This document shows, piece after piece, positions 40,992 through 52,269 of a DNA stretch of 64,000 nucleotides. The DNA comes from Elysia chlorotica (Eukaryota > Mollusca > Gastropoda > Plakobranchidae): NCBI GenBank assembly GCA_003991915.1, contig RQTK01000211.1, positions 54,978 to 118,977 on the forward strand, given 5' to 3'. The notes beneath the pieces were generated by a model. The model was not told the origin of the DNA and ran no database searches. It was given only the letters and a program-made list of their open reading frames with translations. Every line of letters begins with the position of its first letter. Position 1 is the stretch's first letter. The position numbers and the translations under genes were made by a program.

Positions 40992-41667
40992 CTGCCGCCG
41001 CCACNNNNNNNNNNNNNNNNNNNNNNNNNNNNNNNNNNNNNNNNNNNNNNNNNNNNNNNNNNNNNNNNNNNNNNNNNNNNNNNNNNNNNNNNNNNNNNNN
41101 NNNNNNNNNNNNNNNNNNNNNNNNNNNNNNNNNNNNNNNNNNNNNNNNNNNNNNNNNNNNNNNNNNNNNNNNNNNNNNNNNNNNNNNNNNNNNNNNNNNN
41201 NNNNNNNNNNNNNNNNNNNNNNNNNNNNNNNNNNNNNNNNNNNNNNNNNNNNNNNNNNNNNNNNNNNNNNNNNNNNNNNNNNNNNNNNNNNNNNNNNNNN
41301 NNNNNNNNNNNNNNNNNNNNNNNNNNNNNNNNNNNNNNNNNNNNNNNNNNNNNNNNNNNNNNNNNNNNNNNNNNNNNNNNNNNNNNNNNNNNNNNNNNNN
41401 NNNNNNNNNNNNNNNNNNNNNNNNNNNNNNNNNNNNNNNNNNNNNNNNNNNNNNNNNNNNNNNNNNNNNNNNNNNNNNNNNNNNNNNNNNNNNNNNNNNN
41501 NNNNNNNNNNNNNNNNNNNNNNNNNNNNNNNNNNNNNNNNNNNNNNNNNNNNNNNNNNNNNNNNNNNNNNNNNNNNNNNNNNNNNNNNNNNNNNNNNNNN
41601 NNNNNNNNNNNNNNNNNNNNNNNNNNNNNNNNNNNNNNNNNNNNNNNNNNNNNNNNNNNNNNNNNNN

Positions 41668-41755
<88 letters not shown>

Positions 41756-42891
41756 AATATAAGTATTGTTGTTATTGTTGTGGTGGTGGTGGTTGCCGTT
41801 CTTAGACACAGAAAAGTTACCAATATTCTTAGTTAAAACAATAGAAAAGAAATGCATCATGAACTATTGCTCATTAAAAATAAAGAGTACACATAACTTA
41901 CTTGAACTGGTTCAGGTGAAATGATTTCATGCACTTTGGGATACTCAGGTACAGTCGTGTTAGCAACTTTCATAGTCGGTTCTTGTGAAAGTTTGACATC
42001 CTTTATCCTGATGAATGCTGACTTATCTTGATTTTTTGGAAGTTCATACTTTTTAAAAATCAAAGAAGTTTTATCCGCTTTATGGACAGTTGTGTTTTGA
42101 TCGTTTAACGGAAGTTTCCACCCTATCCTTTGACATGGAGGTTTATAGTACTTATGTGTAGACCCTGATTCAGTGTTTTTGAGAAGTATTTGACTGGGAA
42201 GAGGTGTAGTGCCTATAGATGTTTGTGCTAATGCAGGATTAGACGATAGCAGCTTGGCAACCGTGCCTCTATCCGTAGATGGCGTAACTTCAGGCTCTGT
42301 TGTGTAATATTCTTCTGAACATAGCAGCATATTTAAAATATCACTTTCAAATTCACTGCCTATGCCAAGAAGATGTTCCCATTCACAGTAAGGTAGTTCA
42401 TCAGTGAGCATCTTAAGTTCCTCTAAAATTCGAGGTTTTATTCGACAGTCTGATTCCAGGCAATGTTTTAGCTCGTCGCAAACAGTATCAGCGATTTTAG
42501 AGTCGTCCTCATCATATTCACTATCAGTTTCCTCTTTCGAAGTTTGTGTATGTCCATGAGCTTGTCCTAAAAGTGCCTCATCATTTTCATTGATAACTTT
42601 TTCGGGACTGTAGTTATATGATGGTAAATTATTGGAAAGCGTATTGGGTTGTTCGCTGGGCGACACAATTGGACTTTTCACCGCAACTGTTGCATAGAGA
42701 TCTAAAATCTTGCTGTAAGTGTGGTCAGGTAATGAACTTGTACAACTTTCTATGGAGGGACTTAGACCATCACGATTCTTTTCAGTTTTATTTGTTGTCG
42801 CAGCTTCCACTTCAGTCATGTTGGCTTCTGGGTCCTCTAGCTCATTTTTATGATCGCCAGAGACGTCAGACTTTGCCTTTTCTGATGCCAT
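28880..42891 (-). CDS. Giant alpha-arrestin-like protein, 2,730 residues, eight exons
   Basis: Exons in transcript order are 42891-41902, 40455-40350, 40032-39861, 38796-38712, 37770-37570, 36950-36750, 36074-35975 and 35217-28880. All have GT-AG borders and the phases close exactly (8,193 nt). Residues 1-330 are an acidic, Ser/Thr-rich extension. Residues 331-618 look like an arrestin fold: PPVYDPTEQVTGLITL resembles the arrestin N first strands, VEYLLELQVV and ENCVTPWLFL a later N-domain strand, and RTVFALGDVLDFPVVLTGLRN plus RVLYHLRVRVLLTIPGEE the arrestin C domain. The tail 619-2730 is mostly predicted disordered, with short folded-looking blocks, and ends Q/H-rich then basic. Alpha-arrestins are cytosolic adaptors for receptor ubiquitination and trafficking; most are 300-500 residues, so this size is exceptional. 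Only one PPxY is present (PPVY, inside the fold). An in-frame TAA two codons before the ATG supports the start. The arrestin assignment comes from pattern comparison only; the tail is unrecognised. Confidence 0.8.
31495..31914 (-). repeat. Tandem 70-residue duplication inside the arrestin-like tail
   Basis: Two adjacent 210-nt units encode related peptides: SKSLIKQVHGASVVQKSH...KVAFEGITDDGS (31705-31914) and SKRVSEQLFGSSVVPKSY...KVAFEGYTDDGS (31495-31704). Both also share a DSTxxxSPxSK start. The best match, KVAFEG.TDDGS, is nearly identical at DNA level; the rest has diverged. The offset is exactly 210 nt, so the frame is kept. It may be a duplicated short linear interaction motif. Confidence 0.85.
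35785..35900 (+). mobile_element. tRNA-derived SINE, second family, in the last arrestin-gene intron
   Basis: GTCGGTTAGTGCCTTTGGCT resembles a tRNA D-arm and anticodon region. Box B GTTCGAACC lies at 35822-35830, followed by a short body ending GGGGACGTTAAACTAATTG. Its body differs from family 1. It inserts between coding exons 7 and 8, in antisense to the gene. Confidence 0.6.
38575..38665 (+). mobile_element. Possible LINE 3' end remnant
   Basis: The sequence GGTCCCCAATTGGGCTAATA followed by AAGGCCTATCCTATCTTTTATC resembles the 3' UTR end of non-LTR retrotransposons in many animals: a short hairpin (CCCCAATTGGGC) and an AATAAAG then TATC-rich tail. It lies in an arrestin-gene intron. No reverse transcriptase sequence is attached. 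Confidence 0.4.
38990..39835. repeat. CAA/CAC/CAG trinucleotide array with 288-bp higher-order unit
   Basis: About 840 bases of CAA, CAC and CAG triplets are broken by recurring landmarks (CTTGCACCAGCACC, ACTAGCATCAGCAT). The landmark set near 39151 recurs near 39439, a 288-base offset, so a large block has been duplicated in tandem. It lies in the intron between arrestin-gene exons 4 and 3 and starts 26 bases from exon 3. Long stop-free frames across it are an artefact of triplet composition. Confidence 0.85.
40556..41004. repeat. VNTR of (CAT)n GTTAGCGC units
   Basis: CATCATCATCATCGTTAGCGC-type units of about 18-30 bases, with variable CAT number, repeat about twenty times. They run into CATCATCAT and a CGCCGCCAC edge at the assembly gap. 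The array lies in arrestin-gene intron 1. The Asp-rich and Met-rich frames across it are not genes. Confidence 0.9.
41005..41667. other. Assembly gap (663 N)
   Basis: A run of N lies between the CAT-rich VNTR and an ATT trinucleotide run (41668-41753). The repeat context explains why it was not assembled. It lies wholly in arrestin-gene intron 1, so coding sequence is probably unaffected, although an extra small exon here cannot be excluded. Confidence 0.99.
41668..41753. repeat. (ATT)n microsatellite
   Basis: A pure TAT/ATT trinucleotide run abuts the assembly gap, inside arrestin-gene intron 1. Confidence 0.95.
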
Positions 42892-42894
42892 CTT

Positions 42895-42960
42895 TTAGGC
42901 ATTAGTCTTTTCGGTGATTTTCAGGGTTTTTTGCAACTTGTCCCTTCTGGTGCTTTTCAT
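42895..42960 (-). other. Upstream ORF (21 codons) in the arrestin-like 5' UTR
   Basis: ATG at 42960 opens a 21-residue, Lys-rich frame (MKSTRRDKLQKTLKITEKT...) whose TAA ends 3 bases before the main ATG and is in the same frame. Such a uORF would force reinitiation or leaky scanning and so could restrain translation of the giant protein. It also shows that the coding region does not extend further 5' in this exon. Confidence 0.6.
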
Positions 42961-43224
42961 GTATCGAACATTTCTAAATCGCTACACGACTATGAATATG
43001 GCAACTGTACGTGATCTTGACTTTTGAACGTGTCTTTTTAATACCTGTGAATGACAAAAGAATTCGTTTTTATATTTATGTAGAAGAAGTTTCCTAATAA
43101 CCTGCTTAATATTTAAATATTGTGATTCGATGATTTATCTTGGATATTGAAAGCTTTACTAAATAAGACATCTTTCAATGCTAAACAATGCTAAAACAAT
43201 ATAAAAAAAACCTATCCTACTCAC

Positions 43225-43371
43225 ACTCCAAATCCACGGCGCCAGGTTAGAAAAAGTAAAAAACCCGAGGTATTTTGGAGTTACACCACCAACAATAAAC
43301 TGACTTTGAAGGATCATGACTGACAAACGTGTGGGGGCAAACCCAATCTTAACTTTCCAATTGATAGATTT
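43225..43371 (-). other. Candidate 5' leader exon or short coding exon
   Basis: A 147-nt open stretch (49 codons) is bordered by a good acceptor (TTTTTCTCTGTCATTTAG) and a strong donor (GTGAGT). The next acceptor downstream (ATTCACAG, exon from 43044) joins in phase, reads 20 more codons and stops at TAG before the arrestin uORF. It may be a 5' leader exon carrying a 51-codon uORF (MILQSQFIVGGVTPKYLGFF...) or the end of a separate short gene. The peptide is not recognised. Confidence 0.4.
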
Positions 43372-45009
43372 CTAAATGACAGAGAAAAACGTCATAAAAC
43401 TTTGTTCAGTACTAAACTACTGTAACAGCAGTGCAGTTTGAGACCAACATTACACAGCTGAAATTAATGAAATAGAAAGTATGCAACGACACTATGTCGA
43501 ACTTTTAAAATGAAAATACTTATCACAAAACGGCCAACGTAAACCCAACTCAACTAGAGTCCAGAGCATGAGAGGAAAAAAAAAAGAAATTAGCAATCTT
43601 CTTCAAAAGCCTAAAAGATCTCGCAAAAGTTTCCCCTTGACGCCATCAAACAAAAATGAAGGAAAGTCCTTCAGATTTATAGTGCCCCAGTGTAAAACCT
43701 CTAAAACCGTACAAGGTAACTCTACAGCAATTAGCCAGGTGCGTGGTATTTTGACTGTATATTTCTATGGGCACATTTATTTTGACGGAAATGTTTCATT
43801 TCACCACAATGAAGACAAGGCCAACGAATTCATAAATCAAAAACAAAATATTTTAAAATATACGAACAAAGATACAACTGCTTCCTCCCCTTCTTCAACA
43901 ACATATTTGAATTTTCGGTACACGCACAATAAATATTGATCTTTTTAAGGCGCGAATATTCTACCGCGCACACAGCATCATTTCGTTAGACTGTTTATTT
44001 AATATTGTAAATCCAGAAGATAAAACTATGCCTACTTTAAGAAAATCAATGGCCTATAACAGAACAACATGTGAACCAATTTTCTTTGACTTATAAAATA
44101 ATGTCCAAGCAAGATTAAAAATATCGACCAAACGATAAAAAGAGGAGGCAAAGTATATAGCGATTTCCTATGAGTGTACTAAAGAGTTGGTACATCATTC
44201 TCTACGTGAAAACAATTTAACACCTCAAAGTTACAGATAATTTTTTTTATAGTTTTAGCACAGTTCTAAATTATCTACAATCCTTCAGATTTGTCCGAAT
44301 TTCGTGCGTTCGCAACTGGTACGGTACTTATGATTAAAAAAGAAAAAGAACATTTACGATATAAGTGATAAAATAGTAAAAAAAAATTACTTAAGTTATT
44401 GGCAAAGGATATGAATTATAGTGCTGAATAACCTCTTTGATTAAAACGACTTTTTATGGATGCAGAATACAATATCATACACTACATAATCTCAAAGAAA
44501 ATAAAATAATTAGTATAACTTAGCCAGTCCTCTTCTTTGTTCTTAGTGAGCCTTAAGAAGCATGCAAACCGGTGTCTAACCATACAAGCCCTTTTACAAA
44601 GTTAACTTACCTTTGCACTTCACATCATGTCTTTGTAAAGGTATATATGGAGCCGAAGTTCTGTATACAGTATTATACTTAGAAATTAATAAAATTTAGG
44701 TAAAACAAATAAAGTTAAAAATCACTGTTAACTAAATTTCAAGTAATAGATTCATTGGACCAAAGTCTTTGGTCGACTCCTTACGCCTATCAACTTGACT
44801 GTCTTCATCAAACTAAAAGCCGCCTATTCTATTTGCTGTGTGAAATCAATGAGCGAGTTCACCTGGTTATGGCCTATCACACAATACACATGCGGTGCAC
44901 TAGGCTGGGCCAAAATAACAAATCTATGAATAAAGTGTACAAGACGTCTATAATGTTTATCTATGAGACACAGTGAGAACAGTTTGACTTAGTAGTTGAG
45001 AAGTTATTG

Positions 45010-45254
45010 TTGAGTTGGTTTAAAGTCCAACATCAGCACTATATAGGCTATACCGTAGACGGACCCCAAGAACAACGTCTGACAATTGTATGTGCTGCCA
45101 CACACGAGACAGGGCGGGGATGCCATGACTTTGTCCCAGCCGGTCACATTATACTGACACCGACCCAACCAGTAGGGAGCGCAATCGCCAAGGCTCGAAC
45201 CCGGACCTTTTGCGTCGGAAGCCGATATTCTACCCCAGGAACACCGCACTCCCC
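45010..45254 (-). mobile_element. SINE family 1, well-preserved copy
   Basis: Relative to the copy at 26771-27027 it shares nearly the whole body: GTCCAACATCAGCACTATA, ACGTCTGACAATTGTA, GTGCTGCCACACACGAGACA, CCGGTCACATTATACTGACA and the box-B region. On the minus strand box B reads GTTCGAGCC. Its head (box A) is decayed. Confidence 0.8.
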
Positions 45255-45871
45255 AGTAGTTGAGAAGGCTTACTGCTTACAAAGTTTAATGGATACACGC
45301 AAATGTGTGTTCACTTCAATCTTACATTCTTATAAAGGGTATTGTAAGAACCCAGGCTTCCAAAATTAGCAGGCTAAGTCACCGAGGTTAACAACAAAAC
45401 CGCAATTAGAGTCCAAGTGAATTATACCATTAAATCGTGGGAACCGTTGGATCATTTCTCGTGGTTGCAGTTTAGGCTGAGTAGACTGAACAAAAAAATT
45501 TATCTCTGAGTATCAATCTGAATTAACCATGGGAATCGCTTATTAGACATATTTATATCACTGTTACTCTTATTACGCTAAAACGTATTCACTCTAATCA
45601 TTTCGGTGACTTGACCTGTTCTTATGAAAGCATCCGTAAGAAGTCAAGGGTGTAACTTGCGTGTCGGATCTAAGAATCGTTTTAGGTTTGTGAACTCAAG
45701 TATCTCGATATAAAATGAACTTCAAGTGACCATGACCTGGAAATTGTATAAAAATTGATTTACATATGGCAACGATCCATAGTCGATACGTTTTTACAAA
45801 ACAAAAAAAACAACAAAAAAACAACAAGACAGACACGCTGTGATAATATTATATATATATTTTTTTTGTTT

Positions 45872-46005
45872 TGTTTCCTAACGTCTAACTTCAGCAATTA
45901 TGCTATGTCGTGATCAAACCTAAGAAACACGTCTGACAATTTTACGCGCTGCCACACGGAGATAGTGCGAGGATACCAGGACTGTTGTCTCTGCCGATCA
46001 CCAAA
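45872..46005 (-). mobile_element. SINE family 1, truncated copy
   Basis: It keeps CTAACGTCTAACTTCAGC, ACACGTCTGACAATTTTACG and GCGCTGCCACACGGAGATA. The tRNA-like head is missing. Confidence 0.65.
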
Positions 46006-46338
46006 GTCTATTTTAACGCTCTATAAGAAATAGATATTTAAATTAGCATAAATCATTATCATTATTAAATATAATGTTGCAACGATGAAAGAAAAACAAA
46101 TCATCATTATATTCACGCGGGATATTGAGCTACTGAATAATGTTATTAACATGCTGTGCAAACTACATAAAACTAGGTTTATTACTTCATGATACTATTT
46201 GTTCTGTTTAAGTTCTACTAGGAATGTCTCTTATGAAAGTAATAATATCGTATTGAAAATTGCAATGTTGGCTGACAATTTATAACACTTCCATTTTCTC
46301 CGAGGAAAAAAGCAACATAGAATAGATAGATAGATGAA

Positions 46339-46541
<203 letters not shown>

Positions 46542-48246
46542 ACAGGCAAATTACGCATACGGATTGCGTATGCAAAACATAATGACTACAGGCAGAAAAA
46601 AGCAAGAGAAAGAAAACTAAACAAATAATTTATCGATTACGCAAATGAGCAAAACACATACGGCAGTAAAAGAGACAAACAAACAGAAGTGCAGAATGAC
46701 GTACAAAGAAAAATGCATCCCTGTGATAGAGAAGAGAGGTACAAATCAATGAAGTACTTGTAGAATTAAGTATATCATTGTGAAAATCGACAGGCTGTAA
46801 ATTTGATTTGAGAGTAAGGGGCGGTTGGTATAAGTTTGTGAACTAAGAGACACACCCGTAATTTATACTTGCCTGCTGCAAGATTTTCTAATCAGAACTG
46901 CACAGACCAAATTAGACAGAGAACCTTAATAATCCTGAGATCACTTGTCAAAACCCCTTTAAACCTCTGTCACTGATTTGTGGCTCAAGACACTTTGTAG
47001 ACTCTTTGTGAAGACACAATTTATCTGCCGGTTATGTACAGGCATTTGTCTTCTTATCTTATAGTTCAGTGGTCAGTGCTAGAATATTTGAGTGTATCTT
47101 CAGCCTGTCTAAATGCAGCACGATATCTTAACCTACATACATTATAACAAAAAAAAAAAAAAAACAGTCGACGTTTAAAAGTATTTTGCTGTAACGCACG
47201 AATTACGCAGTAACTGTCCCACAATACCTACAATCTTTTTGAAAATTGTTATTGGAGTATGTGAATGGGTAGTTTGAAACCATATTATATTTATGTTTAC
47301 CCTCTCACAATGCTCCCAAAGCTAAGCGTACATAACTGGTCCATATGGCCTCTCAGTCCCAAAGGGATTTCAACATAGCGAACGTTTTCATAAAAAGTCA
47401 TTTATGTAAAAAAACAACAACACAATACATAAAGATTGTGTAGCATGTTTCAGGAAATTGATGAACTAGAAAAGAAAATATAAAAAACAAACAACAAATA
47501 GTCATACAACAAATAAAGATAGAGAAGGGAAATCCTTTATAGAGGTATTGGAATAATATTTTAAAGTCATTACAATATATGACCGCGGCTATCCCACGCC
47601 GGAGTCTTGTAATCCAAGAGGCGTTAAATTGGAGAGATAATATTCGTTTTGTCCGACTCAAGTTGACTTAAACGGGAAGTTCCACGTAGCAATATTATTG
47701 AAAGGAGACCGAAAATTGTTTTTAACAGAAGACCATGAACGTAATTTCCCTGAAAAAAAGACCTTTATTATGATCATAATTTATACTGTCTATTTACACC
47801 AATTAAACCACAAGGGTTAAAATGGTGTCACTATCGATTCTGAACTTTATATACGGAGGAAACATTATTTCATTACTCGTTTGATTTATCTAAATTCATT
47901 TTCCTTTTCTTAAAACATGTAAAGCTCTTGAGAAATGTTACCCAATACATATTAGCGTTGGAAGCAAATGACGTTTTTTGTCAAACAATATCATGCTATG
48001 ACACCATACACTTTCACCCTCTTTACTCCCGGAAGCCGTGTTCTCAGAAGGAAAGAAGTTCCATAGCATTTAATCACCAGTCTCAAGATAATCTCAGAAT
48101 TTGCTAGGTAGAGGCAACACCCAAATACAAATCTCTAGAGTGACTTGGGGGACTTTACAATTTGATCAGAAGGTCACATATGGGTCCAGCCAGTGCCAAT
48201 AGAGTGAGATAAAAAGAACACAACCATTGAACCTGCCAAGGCACGA

Positions 48247-48254
48247 TATATAAA
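48247..48254 (+). promoter_or_regulatory. Putative TATA box of the discoidin/EGF/LamG gene
   Basis: TATATAAA is followed, at about the right distance for a start near 48276-48282, by a GC-richer leader that ends in a good splice donor. It lies 3.3 kb upstream of the translation start, on the same strand. Confidence 0.5.
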
Positions 48255-48275
48255 TCCCTTGTCTGATAGGGCTGC

Positions 48276-48388
48276 TCCCCTTGCAGGCTAGAAGCCGGGA
48301 GTCCACTGGGCAGTATAGAACTCCGTCATCTCAGGCGGACCGAGGATAGGCTATCGCTACTGACCCCCGCCTGTTGTAGAAATACAAG
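48276..48388 (+). other. Putative non-coding first exon (5' UTR)
   Basis: This is a locally GC-rich 113-base stretch ending AATACAAG|GTAAAT. No ATG occurs in it. The next exon would begin after the acceptor TTTTTTCGCAG at 51520, 24 bases before the start ATG at 51545. The start position is inferred from the TATA box. Confidence 0.45.
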
Positions 48389-48503
48389 GTAAATATAGTG
48401 ACCACTAGAGTCGGTTGTATTCAAAATCAGGCTTTGCTTTACAGTTAATGTATTTTTTTTGTTAAACCTTAAAAAATGTTCTTAAAAATTTTAATATGAA
48501 TTT

Positions 48504-48574
<71 letters not shown>

Positions 48575-51520
48575 CAACAAAAACAACAAATTTGTTCTAA
48601 ATACGTCTGAAATGTTTTTTATTCATTGTCCATAAATTAATATCATTTAAAAAATTTACAAAAGTGTCAGTAAGTTAATCGTCATAATTAGCCTGACAAG
48701 ATACATTTTTAAACGTTGATTACAAAATAACGTAATAGGAAAAAAGACTGATGAATAAAATGATTCTTAAAAACATGAGAATAATTGTGTCTATTACCAT
48801 TTCTGATCGTGTGTATTTTTGCATAGGCGTGAGTTTTATGGCATCCATTCAAAGAAAAATAGGACATGGACCTTTTTTTCCATATATATCACACACTTAG
48901 ATCATTGTTGACGAAACAAACATATAAATCTAAGGTGTTAATAACCGGTAAATGTGTTCATCTGATTACCTTTTCCTACATTATTAAAATAAATAAATAC
49001 CTTAACGACGTTTTATTTCAACCTAAACTCGAAACCAAATTTATTCGAAATATTCTTGATAAAACCCAGAAGGCATTGCTTTTAAGAATAAGAAGAGACT
49101 CTCTACAGCATAGTTACAATGATATTGGTATAAACCCCCAAGCACCACCCATGTTTCTTTACAATTTTTGACAATAATAATACTACCAAGAGAAAGAAAA
49201 TTCAACTCCACATGAAGTCAATATTTTATTTTGTTTTTAGATTTCTAGATGTTAGTTGACAACATGACAACGATCATATCATATTTTCTATTTTACACGT
49301 TTTCCAAACGAAAATATGCTTAAACCAAGTCGTAAAACTTAAAATGATTAGACAAATTTTGTCGATACGACGGACAAATATTGCACCCAAGACACAATGT
49401 CCCCTATTTAAGAGCATATCAAACTGACGTTTTGTTGTGCTGCTTGTATGTCAATGCTTTTTTGCAATGGACATGCCTAAACTAGGTTATTCAGTTATGA
49501 GGTATGACCTGCGGGCGTCATTTGCAAAACATGATATTTCGCACTTTGAAAACAAGAAGAGATTTTACGAGTTGATACAACATGCTTAAGATTTTTGGGG
49601 CCGCTAAAAGATTATTGCATCCAAAAATTGCTTTCTGTATTTTATAGATAAATTCAATCAACGGCCGCATTTTTTTTTCATTTCTGTGAAAGATTAACCC
49701 CGTAATTTTTGCGAGGACTAGTTGATAATTTAGCGGTTTATAGAGCTCAAGGGACATCAAGCTAATCATCTTTTCAAGTTACCCATCGAAGCAAGAATAG
49801 AAGATGCCAACCATGTGTAGAATACGCAATTGCTAAAAAGATGAACCATTAGGGTTTTTAATGATAAAAATGTGTGCTTATGGGTTGCTAATGGGTTGCT
49901 AATAGGTTGCTTATGGGTTGCATTTTTCAAAGCAAAAACTTGAAACGAGATAAATACATGTTATTAAAACACTGATACTGTAAGATCCCCTAATGGATAC
50001 ACCAACTTTCTAACCAGTCTATAGGACTGTTGAGAAACGATGTTTTAAGTCACTTTTCATTGGTTCAGATTTGAAGAAATGTCAATACAATATAATCAGG
50101 GTTACGTTTGACCAGTAAATAATTGCCTTGCTCACAAACTGCCACAAGCTTTGAATGGAAACTGATATCGCGGGCAATGCCATTCCATTATTGGTAGAAC
50201 TTTTAAAATCTATCAATCAGCATCGATAACTGCTTAGGACTTTGAACAAAAAATGATTCCAAAAATTTAGCAAACCTTGACATTTTGGAATAAACCTAAA
50301 AAAGAAGTTAAACACCAGGGACATAATATAGCTATGATACAATTAAATCAATATATAAAATGGTAAAAGGGAAGCCTATTCTTATGACACGAACAAATGC
50401 AATGTTAAACTATGTATGTCATATTGAAACTCTTAGTTTAGAAAGATAGAAAAATTAACAGATCGTGCTTGGCCAGTGATGACCTCATGAGTTTGCCCCC
50501 AGTTCTCGGCCAACGCTTGTGTAAGTTTGGCTGTCAGACCAGTCAGTCCCCAACCGCGTCATACATGGGGCTGGTTGTATCAGTGGGAGGACAAGACCCC
50601 CAGGTCCACCCACACACTTTCCTGGCCTCTTACTGAAATCTTTTGTGTCTACCCTTTGTGCGGTTTGTATTATCAGCACCTGGAACCCTTATGAAGACAA
50701 GAACAGTTTAGCTACTTAATACCCCTACCCTCATACACACACATATACGCACACTGGTAATATTAATCTGCATTCCTTTAAGCATAGCGTAGTCCTGGCA
50801 ACAGTCAAGGGATCAATGCTGCGTTATCTGATAATTGTTTCTCGTTTGGGCGTATACACCGTATACGTTTGATATATTTGTCACCTCAGAGATAAACCTA
50901 CAAATCGTCGATAGTGATTTAAAATAGAGAGGTCACGACATACGATCTTAGAATCGTGATATAAACATCGGGTTACATAATTATAACAATTATTACGTAG
51001 TTTGTAAATAATGTATATTTTTCAGTTTTCTAGAATATAATTTCAATAAGGTTTGTAAAAATTACCTACCAGTTATTACGCCATGTTCATGCTCCACATA
51101 GTTATTCTAAAAATACAAAAGTATTAAAGATACATCACTGCTACTTTGGTTTGTAAATATCTCTTTATTTCCGCATTCACCACCCAAAATATTTTCCTCT
51201 AGAGTACAGCAACTCGATAATCTTAAATACAAGAAACATTTGTAGGAATACACATTCTCGTGATGAGGGATTTCTCGTTAGCTCCTTTTCAAGAAAATAA
51301 CATTTAAAACTGAATAATAGGCTAGTTAAAGGTAAATTGAATATTTCATAAAAACAGTACAAATACATACTAGGTGGGGTTTGAAACATTCCTCGTCGCA
51401 TAATGAGAATAATTTTTGCTATCATAGCTTATTTATTTAGAGCACATGTAAATGACAATGAGCAGTTAATCCAAACGTTTATTTTTTTTGAATTTTAGCA
51501 TTAAACTCGTTTTTTCGCAG
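48389..51520 (+). other. Putative first intron of the discoidin/EGF/LamG gene
   Basis: It is AT-rich with an AAT microsatellite (48507-48570) and a locally GC-richer stretch around 50460-50690 that contains no recognised exon. The ORFs here (48866-49171, 49518-49769 and 50485-50679) have no recognisable content. Confidence 0.4.
48507..48570. repeat. (AAT)n microsatellite
   Basis: A pure ATA/AAT trinucleotide run followed by AAC units. Confidence 0.95.
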
Positions 51521-51544
51521 ACGAAAAATATTGAAGAGAAAGTC

Positions 51545-52224
51545 ATGGGGGTGAGAATACAGAACGCAGGATTCTGTTGGTTCCTCATTGCAACATGGAG
51601 TATATTTGGTTCATCTGCAGCTGTAAATGACCTTCGTAAGTTATCATTCTTTGGCCTAGCTTAATGTCTGACTGTCTCAATTTCTTAAATCATGACAATG
51701 TTATTTTGTTGAAATAAAAACTGACAATCTCTGATCATTAAAGTTTTCGGAATTTTGTGGAATTTTGTTGTAAAAACAGTGAACTTTTTATGATCTGAAC
51801 TTTCATGCCTTCAAATCTAGTTTTATTATCAACCGAGTAAAATCGTTTTTTCCCCTTCGGCTTTAAAGAGATACTGCACGTCATCAACTTTGATAAGTTG
51901 GAAACTTAAAAAATTCTTCTGGTTAAAAAAAATAAATTATATACTAACACCTTAATGCATGAAATTGAGTTTTTGAACGTTCCTGGAAAGATAAATTTCA
52001 GTAGTAATTCCATCATGCCCTCATATTATTTTTTTTTTCACACTAATACGTGTATGTATTTCCTTTGCCCCACATCACTACTTGTTGCCAGATTGCAGCA
52101 AGCCAATAGGTATCTCAGACCCGTCCAGATTCCCACTGGACAAGATAGTTGTGTCTTCCAGTGACCCCGGCCACGAGAAGCAGTACATCCGATTCGGCTG
52201 CTGCCAGGGTAAACGACATTTATA

Positions 52225-52269
<45 letters not shown>

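Noticed and set aside
40549-41860. ORFs of 424 and 434 codons made of Asp, Asn, Met or Ile runs
   Set aside because: They cross the 663-N gap and consist only of CAT and ATT repeat translation.
43760-43860. Zinc-knuckle-like CLHCGEMKHFRQNKC on the minus strand
   Set aside because: The spacing is one residue off the CCHC consensus, the frame is short and stops follow at once; no retroelement context is present.
43568-43939. 123-codon + strand ORF, basic and Asn-rich
   Set aside because: It has no recognisable motif, splice context or codon bias; a single AT-rich open frame of this length is plausible by chance.
45004-45369. ORFs of 81 and 120 codons
   Set aside because: They lie over a SINE copy and read its sequence by chance.
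50485-50679. 64-codon - strand ORF in a GC-richer patch
   Set aside because: The composition is suggestive, but no motif or splice site pair supports an exon.
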